Assembly (NCBI GenBank): GCA_001534745.1
Contig: CP013997.1
Coordinates: forward strand, 4,092,001 to 4,156,000
Direction: 5' to 3'
DNA: 64,000 nt
Source of the DNA: Pseudomonas monteilii
Lineage (GTDB): Bacteria; Pseudomonadota; Gammaproteobacteria; Pseudomonadales; Pseudomonadaceae
Below, piece after piece: positions 36,595-44,988 of the stretch (positions are counted from its first letter, which is position 1; every line of letters starts with the position of its first letter). The notes below the pieces were generated by a model, which was not told the DNA's origin, did no database searches, and saw only the letters and a program-made list of their open reading frames with translations. The translations under genes and the position numbers were made by a program.

Positions 36595-37704
36595 ATGTCC
36601 ACGCCCTCACCTGCCCCGTCCGACTTCGATGCCCGCCTGCACCGCTTCAGGCAGCACCTTGCCGATACCCTCGTGCCGTTGTGGCAAGGCCCGGGGTGGA
36701 ATGCGGACATGGCCTTGCCCTATGAAGCCCTGGACGCCGAGCATCGTCCCTTGCCCGTGGTACGCTACCGCGCCATGGCATGCGCGCGCCAGCTGTACCT
36801 GTTCAGCAGCCGCCTGGAGCAGCCCGGTGCCGCTGAACGGGCGGCCACGCTGTTCCGCTCGTTGCGCACGCATTTTCACGATGCCGAGCACGGTGGCTGG
36901 TTCTACAGCATCGATGCGCACGGTCAGCCGCTGGATCGGCGCAAGGACCTCTACACCCACGCGTTCATCGTGTTCGCCTGCGCCCATTATTGGGGCCAGG
37001 TAGGCGAGCGTCTGGTCGCGTCCACCCTCGAGGGTGCGCTGAGCGTTGTCGCCGAGCGTTTCGCCCGTGACGACGGCTTGTATGAAGCCAGCCTGGGCGA
37101 GGACTGGTCGGACCTGGGCAGCGGCCCGCTGCAGAACCCGCAGATGCACCTGGCCGAGGCCTTTCTGCAAACCCTGGCGGTCAGGGCGGACGAGGCCGTG
37201 CAGGAGGCGCTGATCGGGCTGTGCGAGGCCTTGCAGCGTGACTTCGTCGACCCCGATACCGGCGTGATGCTGGAGCGTCCCAGGGGGGCAGCGGACAACT
37301 GGTTCGAGCCGGGGCATCAGTTCGAGTGGTTCTTCCTGCTCGACACCTCCCCCTTGCTGCGCGAGACCGCGCTGCATGCCTCGATCACGCGCGGTTTCGC
37401 CCATGCCGAGCGCGTCGGCGTGCAGGACGGTGCGGTGCTGGCGATGCTTGGTGTCGACGGGCAGGTGATCGACGCGACCCAGCGCATCTGGGCCCAGGCC
37501 GAGTACGTGCGCGCCCTGGCCCTGCGGCCCGCCTGGCGCGAGACGTTGGCGCGGCAGCTGCAGGTGCTGGAGACACGCTTTCTCACCGCCGAGGGGTGGC
37601 ATGAGTGCCGCGATGGCGCAGGGCGGGTCAGTCGGCATGACATGCCTTCGACCACGCCTTATCACCTGGCGACCTGTCTGGCGGGGTTGCAGGGGCAGCC
37701 GTAA
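36595..37704 (+). CDS. AGE-family epimerase/isomerase (N-acylglucosamine 2-epimerase fold)
   Basis: 369 residues of an (alpha/alpha)6 barrel. Characteristic parts are DAEHGGWFYSIDAHGQPLDRRKDLYTHAF, QNPQMHLAEAFL, NWFEPGHQFEWFFLL and the C-terminal WHECRDGAG. Conserved His residues in YTHAF, QMH and GHQFEW are the expected catalytic ones. Candidates are mannose/cellobiose-type epimerases or sulfoquinovose/yihS-like isomerases; the substrate is not readable. The ATG at 36562 (11 residues earlier) is an alternative start, but neither has a strong ribosome site. Confidence 0.82.
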   Translation: MSTPSPAPSDFDARLHRFRQHLADTLVPLWQGPGWNADMALPYEALDAEHRPLPVVRYRAMACARQLYLFSSRLEQPGAAERAATLFRSLRTHFHDAEHGGWFYSIDAHGQPLDRRKDLYTHAFIVFACAHYWGQVGERLVASTLEGALSVVAERFARDDGLYEASLGEDWSDLGSGPLQNPQMHLAEAFLQTLAVRADEAVQEALIGLCEALQRDFVDPDTGVMLERPRGAADNWFEPGHQFEWFFLLDTSPLLRETALHASITRGFAHAERVGVQDGAVLAMLGVDGQVIDATQRIWAQAEYVRALALRPAWRETLARQLQVLETRFLTAEGWHECRDGAGRVSRHDMPSTTPYHLATCLAGLQGQP

Positions 37705-38057
37705 GCGGCAAGCGGCAAGCGGCAAGCGGATCTGGCGGGGCGTGAAGAAGATGCAAGCCTTTAGACGCCGTCGGCCTGCTACTCCGAGGTGCCGGGCTCT
37801 GCGGCTCCTGCGGAGCCGATCGCGGCACTGGGGCCGCTCCCACAGGTGACCGCGATAGCCTGCAATCCCGCGGTGGGACTACGGGTGTAGGAGCGGCCCC
37901 TGCCGGGGCGCCGGACCGGCCGCGATGGGCCGCAAAGCGGCCCTAAAATCGATTAGCAATGAAGCTTCGGATCCTGCCAGCTATCCCCATGTTCTCTACG
38001 CGACAGGACGACGGAGATGGCAGCGATCGCTACTCCCCGCAGCCCCCTCACCCTACC
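37705..38057. repeat. Repeat region after the AGE gene, with an inverted R1 module
   Basis: 353 bases. It opens with a short tandem run of the heptamer GCGGCAA (about 37706-37730). Module R1 follows in reverse orientation at about 37793-38007, including the hairpin GGGCCGCAAAGCGGCCC (37927-37943). A frame beginning ATGGGCCGCAAAGCGG can be read through this repeat but also occurs in the other R1 copies, so I treat it as non-coding. Confidence 0.7.
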
Positions 38058-38828
38058 TCACTTCTCCCCGCGCGACCGGTCGATCGCGAACCCGGCCCAA
38101 TCCTGGCTCACCGGCATCAGTTCCAGGCTGTTGATGTTGACGTGGGCAGGCTGGTTCAGCACCCAGAAGATGGTCTCGGCGATGTCTTGCGGCTGGATCG
38201 GCTCTGCGCCAGCGTAAGTGGCATCGTAGCGCGCCTGATCACCCCCGAAGCGCACCAGCGAGAACTCGCTTTCGCACAAGCCCGGCTCGAGGTTGGTGAC
38301 GCGCACCCCCGTTCCGCGCAGGTCGCAGCGCAGGCTCAGGGAAAACTGGCCGACGAAGGCCTTGGTGCCGCCGTACACGTTGCTGCCCGGATAGGGATAG
38401 TTGCCGGCAACCGAGCCGACGTTGAGGATGCTAGCGCCGCGCCCGTGGGCGATCAGGCGAGGCAGCAACAGGCGGGTGGTATAGATCAGGCCCTTGATGT
38501 TGGTGTCGACCATGGTCTCCCACTCGTCCAGGCTGCACGCCTGGGCAGGTTCGACCCCCAAGGCCAGGCCGGCGTTGTTGACCAGGGCGCGCAGGGTCGC
38601 GAACGCCGGCGGCAGATTGGCAATCGCCTCTTCCATCGCCTGGCGGTCGCGGACATCGACGACCAGCCCGTGTACCTGGGTCTTGGCCGACAGTTCGGCG
38701 CACAACGCGTCCAGTCGCTCCTTGCGGCGTCCCGTCAGGACCAGCGACCAGCCGGCCTCGGCGAATCGCCGGGCAGTGGCTTCGCCGAAGCCAGAAGTGG
38801 CACCGGTAATGAATACGGTGGACGTCAT
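38058..38828 (-). CDS. Short-chain dehydrogenase, YdfG-like
   Basis: 256 residues. The NADP-binding motif TGATSGFG is at 8-15, NNAG at 84-87, and the catalytic set Ser139, Tyr152 and Lys156 in NVGS and YGGTK. The sequence RRFAEAGWSLVLTGRRKERLD and the C-terminal ALVNNAGLALGVEPA region follow YdfG, an L-allo-threonine/3-hydroxy acid dehydrogenase. AAGGAG lies 6 bases before the ATG at 38828; a longer upstream frame is not conserved. It borders the DnaA-box region. Confidence 0.9.
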   Translation of the reverse strand: MTSTVFITGATSGFGEATARRFAEAGWSLVLTGRRKERLDALCAELSAKTQVHGLVVDVRDRQAMEEAIANLPPAFATLRALVNNAGLALGVEPAQACSLDEWETMVDTNIKGLIYTTRLLLPRLIAHGRGASILNVGSVAGNYPYPGSNVYGGTKAFVGQFSLSLRCDLRGTGVRVTNLEPGLCESEFSLVRFGGDQARYDATYAGAEPIQPQDIAETIFWVLNQPAHVNINSLELMPVSQDWAGFAIDRSRGEK

Positions 38829-39431
38829 GCTGTTCTCCTTGATCGATAGGACGTGGGGACAAGGATCGAAGCATGCCTGCGCCACGGTGATCTCGGCAAG
38901 GCACGCATGCCTGATCAAAAAATGATCAAATCTCTACAGGCCACGGCCCATAAGGCCGGCAGCGTATTATGCGCACCTTATCCACAAGCCTTTCCCCACA
39001 GGCTGGGGGCAAAACCGCCGCTTGTGATCAACCCTATGTCATGCAGTGGAAAACTCGGAAAACCTGAGGAGTCAGTGGCGCCAGACAGCTGGCGATACCG
39101 GTTTTCCTGCCTTTTCCACAGACTTATGCACAGATTGTCCACCCCATGACGTTCATACTGTTCATCCCTGCTGCACGAACGTGCCCTCCACTCGCCGTTT
39201 TTGATCAAAATGTGAACAATCCGCTGCAGCCCTTGCCAGACAAGGCCTGCAGCGGATTACGCCCATCTTATCCACAGCCGGTTCCACACGAACCGTGCAC
39301 AACGCAGCTCAGCCGGTGACGCCTGCACAGCGTCCTGTGGCGCCTGTCAACGCTACCCGGGTGCGACACGTTGTCCACACAGCGGCAACCTCGTCCGGCG
39401 CACCTGATGGGGTACCTTTTCCCCAATGCGG
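38829..39431. other. Non-coding region with clustered DnaA boxes and a 75-bp duplication
   Basis: 603 bases without a gene. Exact TTATNCACA boxes occur at 38978-38986, 39124-39132 and 39268-39276. One-mismatch forms are at 39112-39120 (TTTTCCACA) and 39371-39379 (TTGTCCACA). The segments 38912-38986 and 39202-39276 are diverged direct copies, each 75 bases, each starting TGATCAAAA and ending CTTATCCACA, exactly 290 bases apart. The second holds an 18-base inverted repeat (39218-39258) with one mismatch. The region is AT-richer than its surroundings. Possible roles: DnaA titration or reactivation site, or a DnaA-controlled promoter. Confidence 0.6.
39218..39258. repeat. 18-base inverted repeat within the DnaA-box region
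   Basis: Arms AATCCGCTGCAGCCCTTG (39218-39235) and CAAGGCCTGCAGCGGATT (39241-39258) pair with a single mismatch around CCAGA. It lies inside the second 75-bp copy; the first copy keeps only part of the symmetry. Confidence 0.7.
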
Positions 39432-40148
39432 TCAGTGCCCGCCCAGGTAAGCGTTGCGCACCTCGTCATTGGCCAGCAGCTCCTGCCCCGTGCCGGTCAT
39501 GCGGATCTGCCCGTTGACCATCACATAAGCACGGTCCGAGAGCTTGAGCGCGTGGTTGGCGTTCTGCTCCACCAGGAAAATGGTCATGCCTTCCTGGGCC
39601 AGCTCGCGCAGCGTCGCGAAGATCTGCTTGACCACGATCGGTGCCAATCCCAGGGACGGTTCGTCGAGCAGCAACAGGCGCGGCCGGCTCATCAGCGCGC
39701 GGGCGATGGCGAGCATCTGCTGTTCACCACCGGACATGGTCATCGCCCGTTGGGTACGCCGCTCCTTGAGCCGTGGAAACAGCGTGTACATGCGCTGCAT
39801 GTCCGCGTCCGCATGCTTGTCGCCGATGGGGATGGTACCCATCATCAGGTTCTCTTCGACCGTCATGTCCGGGAACACCCGCCGCCCCTCCGGGGATTGG
39901 GCGATCCCGTTGGAGGCGATGTAGTGCGGTGTCTTGCGCGTGATGTCGGTGCCCTCGTAGAGGATCTGCCCCGAGGCGGCACGCGGCTGGCCGAAGATCG
40001 ACATGAGCAGCGTCGACTTGCCTGCGCCGTTGGCGCCGATCAGGCTGACGGTCTCGCCCTTGTCGATGTGCATCGACACCTTGCGCAGGGCCTGGATCGG
40101 CCCGTAGAACACGTCCAGGTCGCGCAGTTCGAGAATCGCTCCACTCAT
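39432..40148 (-). CDS. livF: Branched-chain amino acid ABC transporter ATPase LivF
   Basis: 238 residues. Walker A GANGAGKST at 38-46, Q-loop, signature MSGGEQQML, Walker B LLLLDEPSLGLAP, typical of LivF/BraG. It supplies one of the two nucleotide-binding subunits. The start overlaps the livG stop by 4 bases. It is the last gene of livKHMGF. Confidence 0.95.
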   Translation of the reverse strand: MSGAILELRDLDVFYGPIQALRKVSMHIDKGETVSLIGANGAGKSTLLMSIFGQPRAASGQILYEGTDITRKTPHYIASNGIAQSPEGRRVFPDMTVEENLMMGTIPIGDKHADADMQRMYTLFPRLKERRTQRAMTMSGGEQQMLAIARALMSRPRLLLLDEPSLGLAPIVVKQIFATLRELAQEGMTIFLVEQNANHALKLSDRAYVMVNGQIRMTGTGQELLANDEVRNAYLGGH

Positions 40149-41020
40149 GCCAGTTCCTCTTCGTCGGCGCCCAGGTAGGCGGCAATCACCGTGGGGTTGT
40201 TGCGAATGTCCTGGGGCGCACCCTCGGCGATGACGTTGCCGTGATCGAGCACCACGATGTGGTCGGAAATGCTCATGACCATGCCCATGTCATGCTCGAT
40301 CAGCACCACGGTGATGTCGTGCTCGTCACGCAGCACCCGGATCATCCGACTGAGGGCTTCGGTTTCCTGGGGGTTGAGGCCGGCGGCGGGCTCGTCCAGG
40401 CAGATGATCCCAGGCCGCGTGCACATGGCCCGTGCGATCTCCAGCCGGCGTTGCTGGCCGTAGGACAGCTCGCCGGCCAGGCGGTTGGCGCAGTCGACCA
40501 GGTCGACCACCTCCAGCCAGTAGAAGGCATGGTCGAGCGCCTCGCTCTCGGACTGCCGATAGCCCGGCGTATTGAGCACGCCCGCCAGCAGGTTGCGGTT
40601 GACCCACATGTGCTGGGCGACCAGCAGGTTCTCCACCACCGACATTTCCCGGAACAGGCGAATGTTCTGGAAGGTGCGCGCCAGGCCGGCGCGGTTGACC
40701 AGGTGGGTGCCGCCGAACATCTTGTAGTACACCCGGTTGGCGAAACGCGACGGCGAGAAGAAGTCCGTCGCCTCGAAACGCTCGCCCAGCAGCTGGATGA
40801 TGTCGGTGCGTGCGCCGCGCAGGTTCAGCTCGATCCGCCCGCCACTGGCCTTGTAGAAGCCCGTCAGGCAGTTGAACACGGTGGTCTTGCCTGCCCCGTT
40901 GGGGCCGATCAGGGCGAAGATCTGGTTGCGCTTGACCTTCAGGCTGACGTCGCTGAGCGCCTTGATACCGCCGAACTGCATCATCAGGTTGTCGACCGAC
41001 AACACGACTTCATCGCTCAT
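40145..41020 (-). CDS. livG: Branched-chain amino acid ABC transporter ATPase LivG
   Basis: 291 residues. Walker A GPNGAGKTT at 39-47, signature LSYGQQRRLEIARAM, Walker B IICLDEPAAGLNPQE and the LivG-specific C-terminus (HGNVIAEGAPQDIRNNPTVI, then AAYLGAD). It pairs with LivF. Both ends overlap neighbours by ATGA, so livM, livG and livF are translationally coupled. Confidence 0.95.
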   Translation of the reverse strand: MSDEVVLSVDNLMMQFGGIKALSDVSLKVKRNQIFALIGPNGAGKTTVFNCLTGFYKASGGRIELNLRGARTDIIQLLGERFEATDFFSPSRFANRVYYKMFGGTHLVNRAGLARTFQNIRLFREMSVVENLLVAQHMWVNRNLLAGVLNTPGYRQSESEALDHAFYWLEVVDLVDCANRLAGELSYGQQRRLEIARAMCTRPGIICLDEPAAGLNPQETEALSRMIRVLRDEHDITVVLIEHDMGMVMSISDHIVVLDHGNVIAEGAPQDIRNNPTVIAAYLGADEEELA

Positions 41021-42330
41021 GGCGCCACTCCTTTACGCGGGACTACGCCGGCACGGCTGATACGAATCAACCCGCGCGGACGCCAGATCATCATCAACAC
41101 CATCAGCACGCCGAACAGCAGCACCCGGTATTCCGAGAAGCTGCGCAGCAGCTCGGGCGCCACGGTCAGCACGAAGGCGGCGATCACCACGCCGACCGTC
41201 GAGCCCATGCCGCCCAGCACCACGATGGCCAGGATCAGTGCCGACTCGAAGAAGGTGAAAGACGACGGGTTGACGAACCCCTGGTAGGTGGCGAAGAACA
41301 CCCCGGCCAGGCCGGCCGTGGAAGCGCCCAGGGTGAACGCCGAGAGCTTCACCAGCACATGGTTGAGCCCCATCGAACGGCAGGCGATCTCGTCCTCGCG
41401 CAGCGCTTCCCAGGCTCGGCCGATGGGCATGCGCGTCAGCCGGTGCTTGATGTAGAGCACCGCCAGCACGACGATGAACAGCACGGCATAGATGAACAGG
41501 AATTTCAGGTTGGGGTTGTAGTCGATGCCGAAGAACTCGTGGAACGGCACGCCCCCGTCCTTGGCCCGCCGTCCGAACTCCAGGCCGAAGAAGGTCGGCG
41601 ACGGGGCCGGCATGCCGTTCGGCCCGCCGGTGAACGACAGCCAGTTGTTCAGCACCAGGCGGATGATCTCGCCGAACCCGAGCGTGACGATGGCCAGGTA
41701 GTCGCCGTGCATGCGCAACACCGGGAATCCCAGTACGCAACCGGCCAGGGCCGCCGCGATGGCCGCCAGCGGCAGCACGCTCCAGAAGCCCAGCCCCAGA
41801 TACTGGTAACCCAGCGCCAGGCCGTAGGCGCCGATGGCGTAGAAGGCGACGTAGCCCAGGTCGAGCAGACCGGCCAGGCCCACCACGATGTTCAGGCCCA
41901 GGCCCAGCAGCACGTAGATCAGCCCGAGGATGACCACGGTCAGCAGGTACTTGTTGGCGAAGACCGGGAAGACGATGGCGATCACGATCAGCGCCGGAAT
42001 GATCCAGCGCAGCCGCGACTTGTAGTCCGGCGCCAGTACGTGCACGCCCGAACCACCGCGCTCGAACCCGTGCAGCACGCGCTGCCCGGCGGCGGTCTGG
42101 AAGTACAGGCTGAGCACGAAGCGCCCGAGCATCACCGCGCCGACCAGCCAGGCGACCCGTGCCGGATGGGCATTGAAGCTGTAGCCATCGAGCACCACGC
42201 CGACCACCGGGCCGAACACGATCAGCGCCAGCAGGCCCGCCACCACGGTTTCCAGCAGGCTACGCTTGAGGCTGAAGGCCGGGGCGGCGGGGGCGGAAGC
42301 GACAGAAGGAGTAGAAGAGGTCATGTTCAT
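41017..42330 (-). CDS. livM: Branched-chain amino acid ABC transporter permease LivM
   Basis: 437 residues with about ten membrane helices. The core from about 140 (YLLTVVILGLIYVLLGLGLN, then GLAGLLDLGYVAFYAIGAYG) matches LivM; AWEALREDEIACRSMG is the EAA-like coupling loop. The N-terminal extension of about 90 residues, with two extra helices, is normal for LivM of gram-negatives. The start overlaps the livH stop (ATGA). The open frame runs far upstream through livH in another frame, but that part is not coding. Confidence 0.94.
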   Translation of the reverse strand: MNMTSSTPSVASAPAAPAFSLKRSLLETVVAGLLALIVFGPVVGVVLDGYSFNAHPARVAWLVGAVMLGRFVLSLYFQTAAGQRVLHGFERGGSGVHVLAPDYKSRLRWIIPALIVIAIVFPVFANKYLLTVVILGLIYVLLGLGLNIVVGLAGLLDLGYVAFYAIGAYGLALGYQYLGLGFWSVLPLAAIAAALAGCVLGFPVLRMHGDYLAIVTLGFGEIIRLVLNNWLSFTGGPNGMPAPSPTFFGLEFGRRAKDGGVPFHEFFGIDYNPNLKFLFIYAVLFIVVLAVLYIKHRLTRMPIGRAWEALREDEIACRSMGLNHVLVKLSAFTLGASTAGLAGVFFATYQGFVNPSSFTFFESALILAIVVLGGMGSTVGVVIAAFVLTVAPELLRSFSEYRVLLFGVLMVLMMIWRPRGLIRISRAGVVPRKGVAP

Positions 42331-43241
42331 ACCTTGGCCACCAGGGGACGACCCAACAGGCCCTGGGGCCGGAAGATGAGGATCAGCACCAGCAACGAGA
42401 AGCTGAACACGTCCTTGTAGTCGGAGTTGATCAGGCCCGAGAACAGCGATTCGGAGATCCCCAGGATGATCCCGCCGAGCATGGCGCCGGGCAGCGAACC
42501 GATACCTCCGAGCACGGCGGCGGTGAACGCCTTGATGCCGATGATGAAGCCGGCGTAGAAGTCGAAGGTGCCGTAGTTGAGGGTGATCAGCACGCCTGCG
42601 AGCGCGGCCATCACGGCGCCGATGACGAACACGTAGGAGATCACCCGGTCGGTGTTGATCCCCAGGATCGAGGCCATCTTGCGGTCCTGCTGGGTGGCGC
42701 GGCACATGCGCCCGAGCTTGGTGTACTTGATCACGTAGGTGAGCACGCCCATGCCGACGAAGGCAGCGATCAGGATGAAGATCTTGGTGTAGGTCAGTTG
42801 CACGAACCCGCTGCCCACGTCGATGCGCAGGGCCCCTTCGAGCAGCGTCGGCACGCCTTGCTGGCGGGCGCCCTGGCTGATCTGGGCGTAGTTCTGCAGG
42901 ATCAGGGAAATGCCGATGGCGCTGATCAGCGGCGCCAGGCGCGTGGAGTTGCGCAGGGGTTTGTAGGCGATGCGCTCGATGGTGAAGCCGTAGACGCCGG
43001 TCACCACGACGGTGAACAGCAACGTGCCGAGCATCAGCAACGGGAAGGACTCGATACCGAACCAGGCCAGCAATGCCAGGCTGATCGCCGCGAGGTACGC
43101 GGAGATCATGTACACCTCGCCGTGCGCGAAGTTGATCATGCCGATGATGCCATAGACCATTGTGTAGCCGATGGCGATCAGGCCATAGACCGACCCGAGG
43201 GTCAGGCCGTTGACCAGTTGCTGCAGGAAAATACCATCCAT
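42327..43241 (-). CDS. livH: Branched-chain amino acid ABC transporter permease LivH
   Basis: 304 residues, eight membrane helices. The opening LQQLVNGLTLGSVYGLIAIG and MINFAHGEVYMISAYLA are typical of LivH/BraD, and the coupling loop is RATQQDRKMASILGIN. It forms the channel with LivM. A 148-base gap with a partial terminator separates it from the binding-protein gene livK. Confidence 0.95.
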   Translation of the reverse strand: MDGIFLQQLVNGLTLGSVYGLIAIGYTMVYGIIGMINFAHGEVYMISAYLAAISLALLAWFGIESFPLLMLGTLLFTVVVTGVYGFTIERIAYKPLRNSTRLAPLISAIGISLILQNYAQISQGARQQGVPTLLEGALRIDVGSGFVQLTYTKIFILIAAFVGMGVLTYVIKYTKLGRMCRATQQDRKMASILGINTDRVISYVFVIGAVMAALAGVLITLNYGTFDFYAGFIIGIKAFTAAVLGGIGSLPGAMLGGIILGISESLFSGLINSDYKDVFSFSLLVLILIFRPQGLLGRPLVAKV

Positions 43242-43355
43242 AACGCAATCTCACCTGATCGAGACCGCACCCAGAGGCGCACGCGCGGCTGCATGAAACA
43301 CGACCTTGCGCTGCACGACCGGATGGGTTCACGAATGTGGAGGGGTACCGCGAAA

Positions 43356-43379
43356 CCGTCCAGGCACCCGCCCGGACGG
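43356..43379 (-). terminator. Partial terminator between livK and livH
   Basis: Arms CCGTCC (43374-43379 complement side) and GGACGG pair on the minus strand around a 12-base loop and are followed by TTTCGC. It lies 11 bases after the livK stop. A leaky terminator here would let the binding protein be made in excess over the membrane subunits, as is common in ABC operons. Confidence 0.45.
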
Positions 43380-43389
43380 CTCATCGTTC

Positions 43390-44526
43390 TTATTGTTGTT
43401 GTTCGAGCTGGTGATACTTGCCGTTGGCGTCCCACTGGTAGACCACGTAGTCGGAGACGGTCAGGTCGCCCTTCTTGTCCCAGCGCTTCTCGCCCATCAC
43501 GGTCTTGACCGGGTTGGCCTTGAGCCATTCGGCGGCGTCCTCGCCCTTGTTCGAACCGGCGCCGTTGAACGCGGCCGCCAGGGCCTGGATCGAGGCGTAG
43601 GCGTACAGGGTGTAGCCCTCAGGCTCGGTGCCGCCCTTGCGGAATTGCTCGACCACCGCCTTGCTGTCGGGCAGCAGACGCGGGTCGGCGCCGAAGGTCA
43701 TGTAGACGCCATTGGTGTACTGCGCACCGCCTGCGGTAGCGACCAGCTCGTCGGTGACGATGCCGTCGTCGGACATGAACGCCACGTCCTTGAGCCCTTG
43801 CTCACGCAGTTGGCGCACCAGAGGGCCGGCTTCCGGGTGCAGGCCGCCGAAGTAGACCACGTCGGCACCGGCGGCGCGGATCTTGGTCACCACGGCGCTG
43901 AAGTCCTTCTCGCCCCGGGTCAGGCCCTCGTAGAGCACCGGCTTGACCCCGCGCTTCTCCAGCTGCGCCTTGGTGGCGTCGGCCAGGCCCTGGCCATAAG
44001 TGTCCTTGTCGTGCAGCACCACGACCTTCTTGCCCTTGAGCACGTCGATGATGTAGTTGCCGGCGACCACCCCTTGCTGATCGTCACGCCCGCACATGCG
44101 GAACATGCCCACCATGCCGCGCTCGGTGACCTGGGGGTTGGTGGAGCCTGGCGTGATGGCGATGACGCCGGCCTCGTCGTACACCTCCGAGGCCGGAATG
44201 GTCGAGGACGAGCAGAAGTGACCGACCACGCCAGCGACCTTGTCCTGATCAACCAGGCGGTTGGCGATCGACACCGCCTGTTTGGGCTCGCAGGCATCGT
44301 CCCCCTTGACCAGCACGATCTTCTCGCCGTTGACCCCACCGGCGGCGTTGATCTGGTCGGCCGCGGCCTGCGCGCCCTTCATGTACTGCTCGCCGAACGC
44401 CGCGTTCGCACCGGTCATGGGCCCGGCGACACCGATCTTGAGGTCGGCCTGCGCATAGGATGAAAGGCCCAGCACCGACGCCACGGCAATGGCCAATACG
44501 CCTTTTCTGTAGAACGACTGCGACAT
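43390..44526 (-). CDS. livK: Branched-chain amino acid periplasmic binding protein LivK
   Basis: 378 residues. A signal peptide (1-27, ending SYAQA) precedes the type I periplasmic binding fold: ADLKIGVAGPMTGANAAFGE, GDDACEPKQAVSIANRLV with the disulphide-forming Cys, GSTNPQVTERG, and the C-terminal VMGEKRWDKKGDLTVSDY. It captures leucine, isoleucine and valine for LivHMGF. AGGAG lies 8 bases before the ATG. It is the first gene of the operon. Confidence 0.95.
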   Translation of the reverse strand: MSQSFYRKGVLAIAVASVLGLSSYAQADLKIGVAGPMTGANAAFGEQYMKGAQAAADQINAAGGVNGEKIVLVKGDDACEPKQAVSIANRLVDQDKVAGVVGHFCSSSTIPASEVYDEAGVIAITPGSTNPQVTERGMVGMFRMCGRDDQQGVVAGNYIIDVLKGKKVVVLHDKDTYGQGLADATKAQLEKRGVKPVLYEGLTRGEKDFSAVVTKIRAAGADVVYFGGLHPEAGPLVRQLREQGLKDVAFMSDDGIVTDELVATAGGAQYTNGVYMTFGADPRLLPDSKAVVEQFRKGGTEPEGYTLYAYASIQALAAAFNGAGSNKGEDAAEWLKANPVKTVMGEKRWDKKGDLTVSDYVVYQWDANGKYHQLEQQQ

Positions 44527-44988
44527 GAGGTAGTGCTCCTGGAATTGTTATGGTCTAGGCACTGCAACTTCAGCATCGAGCTATGAGCAAGCGGCGTGCC
44601 ATGCGTCTCCTTTCGCCGGGAGGTGCGGGACGAAGACGCAAGACAGAGGGCCGCGCGAGGTGGTGTTACGGCACGTGCAACCGTCAAGCACGTGCCTGTC
44701 GCCACCTTCCGTGCACGGACGGCGCAACCGTGAGGCGCCATCATTGCAACCCTGAGCGCGCTCAGCATCGGCATGGCCGTGTAACAGCCAGCGTCACCGA
44801 AGTGCACAACGTCGGTGCGTGACTGCTACTGGGGGCACTGTTGCGAGGCTGGCGGTGCCTGGAGGGAGGGCAGCCTTCACACCGGCTGGACGCTTCATGG
44901 ATCGCTAAAGCCGACGGCATTGGGCACAATGACCCCTACCCCGCGCGCCTGTTGGTTTCGGCAGGCGCCGCCGACTTGGAGTCCCTAC
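44527..44988. promoter_or_regulatory. Divergent livK/pncB intergenic region with palindromes
   Basis: 462 bases without a gene. Two symmetrical elements stand out: GGCACGTGC/GCACGTGCC arms at 44670-44678 and 44688-44696 around 9 bases, and the perfect 14-base palindrome CTGAGCGCGCTCAG at 44752-44765. Either could be a regulator site for livK, which has a leader of more than 100 bases here, or an RNA structure. I cannot assign a regulator. Confidence 0.45.

Noticed and set aside
37925-38134. Small ORF starting MGRKAALKSISNE
   Set aside because: The same start occurs in the R1 repeat copy at 16803 (minus strand), and the sequences diverge outside the repeat. It is a repeat artefact, not a gene.
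38829-39431. Chromosomal origin oriC
   Set aside because: DnaA boxes are present, but dnaA, dnaN, rpmH and gyrB, which flank oriC in Pseudomonas, are absent. A secondary DnaA-binding locus is a safer reading.
42331-43332. Apparent N-terminal extension of livM through livH
   Set aside because: LivM starts at 42330 by homology and ATGA coupling; the extension is livH read in a different frame.
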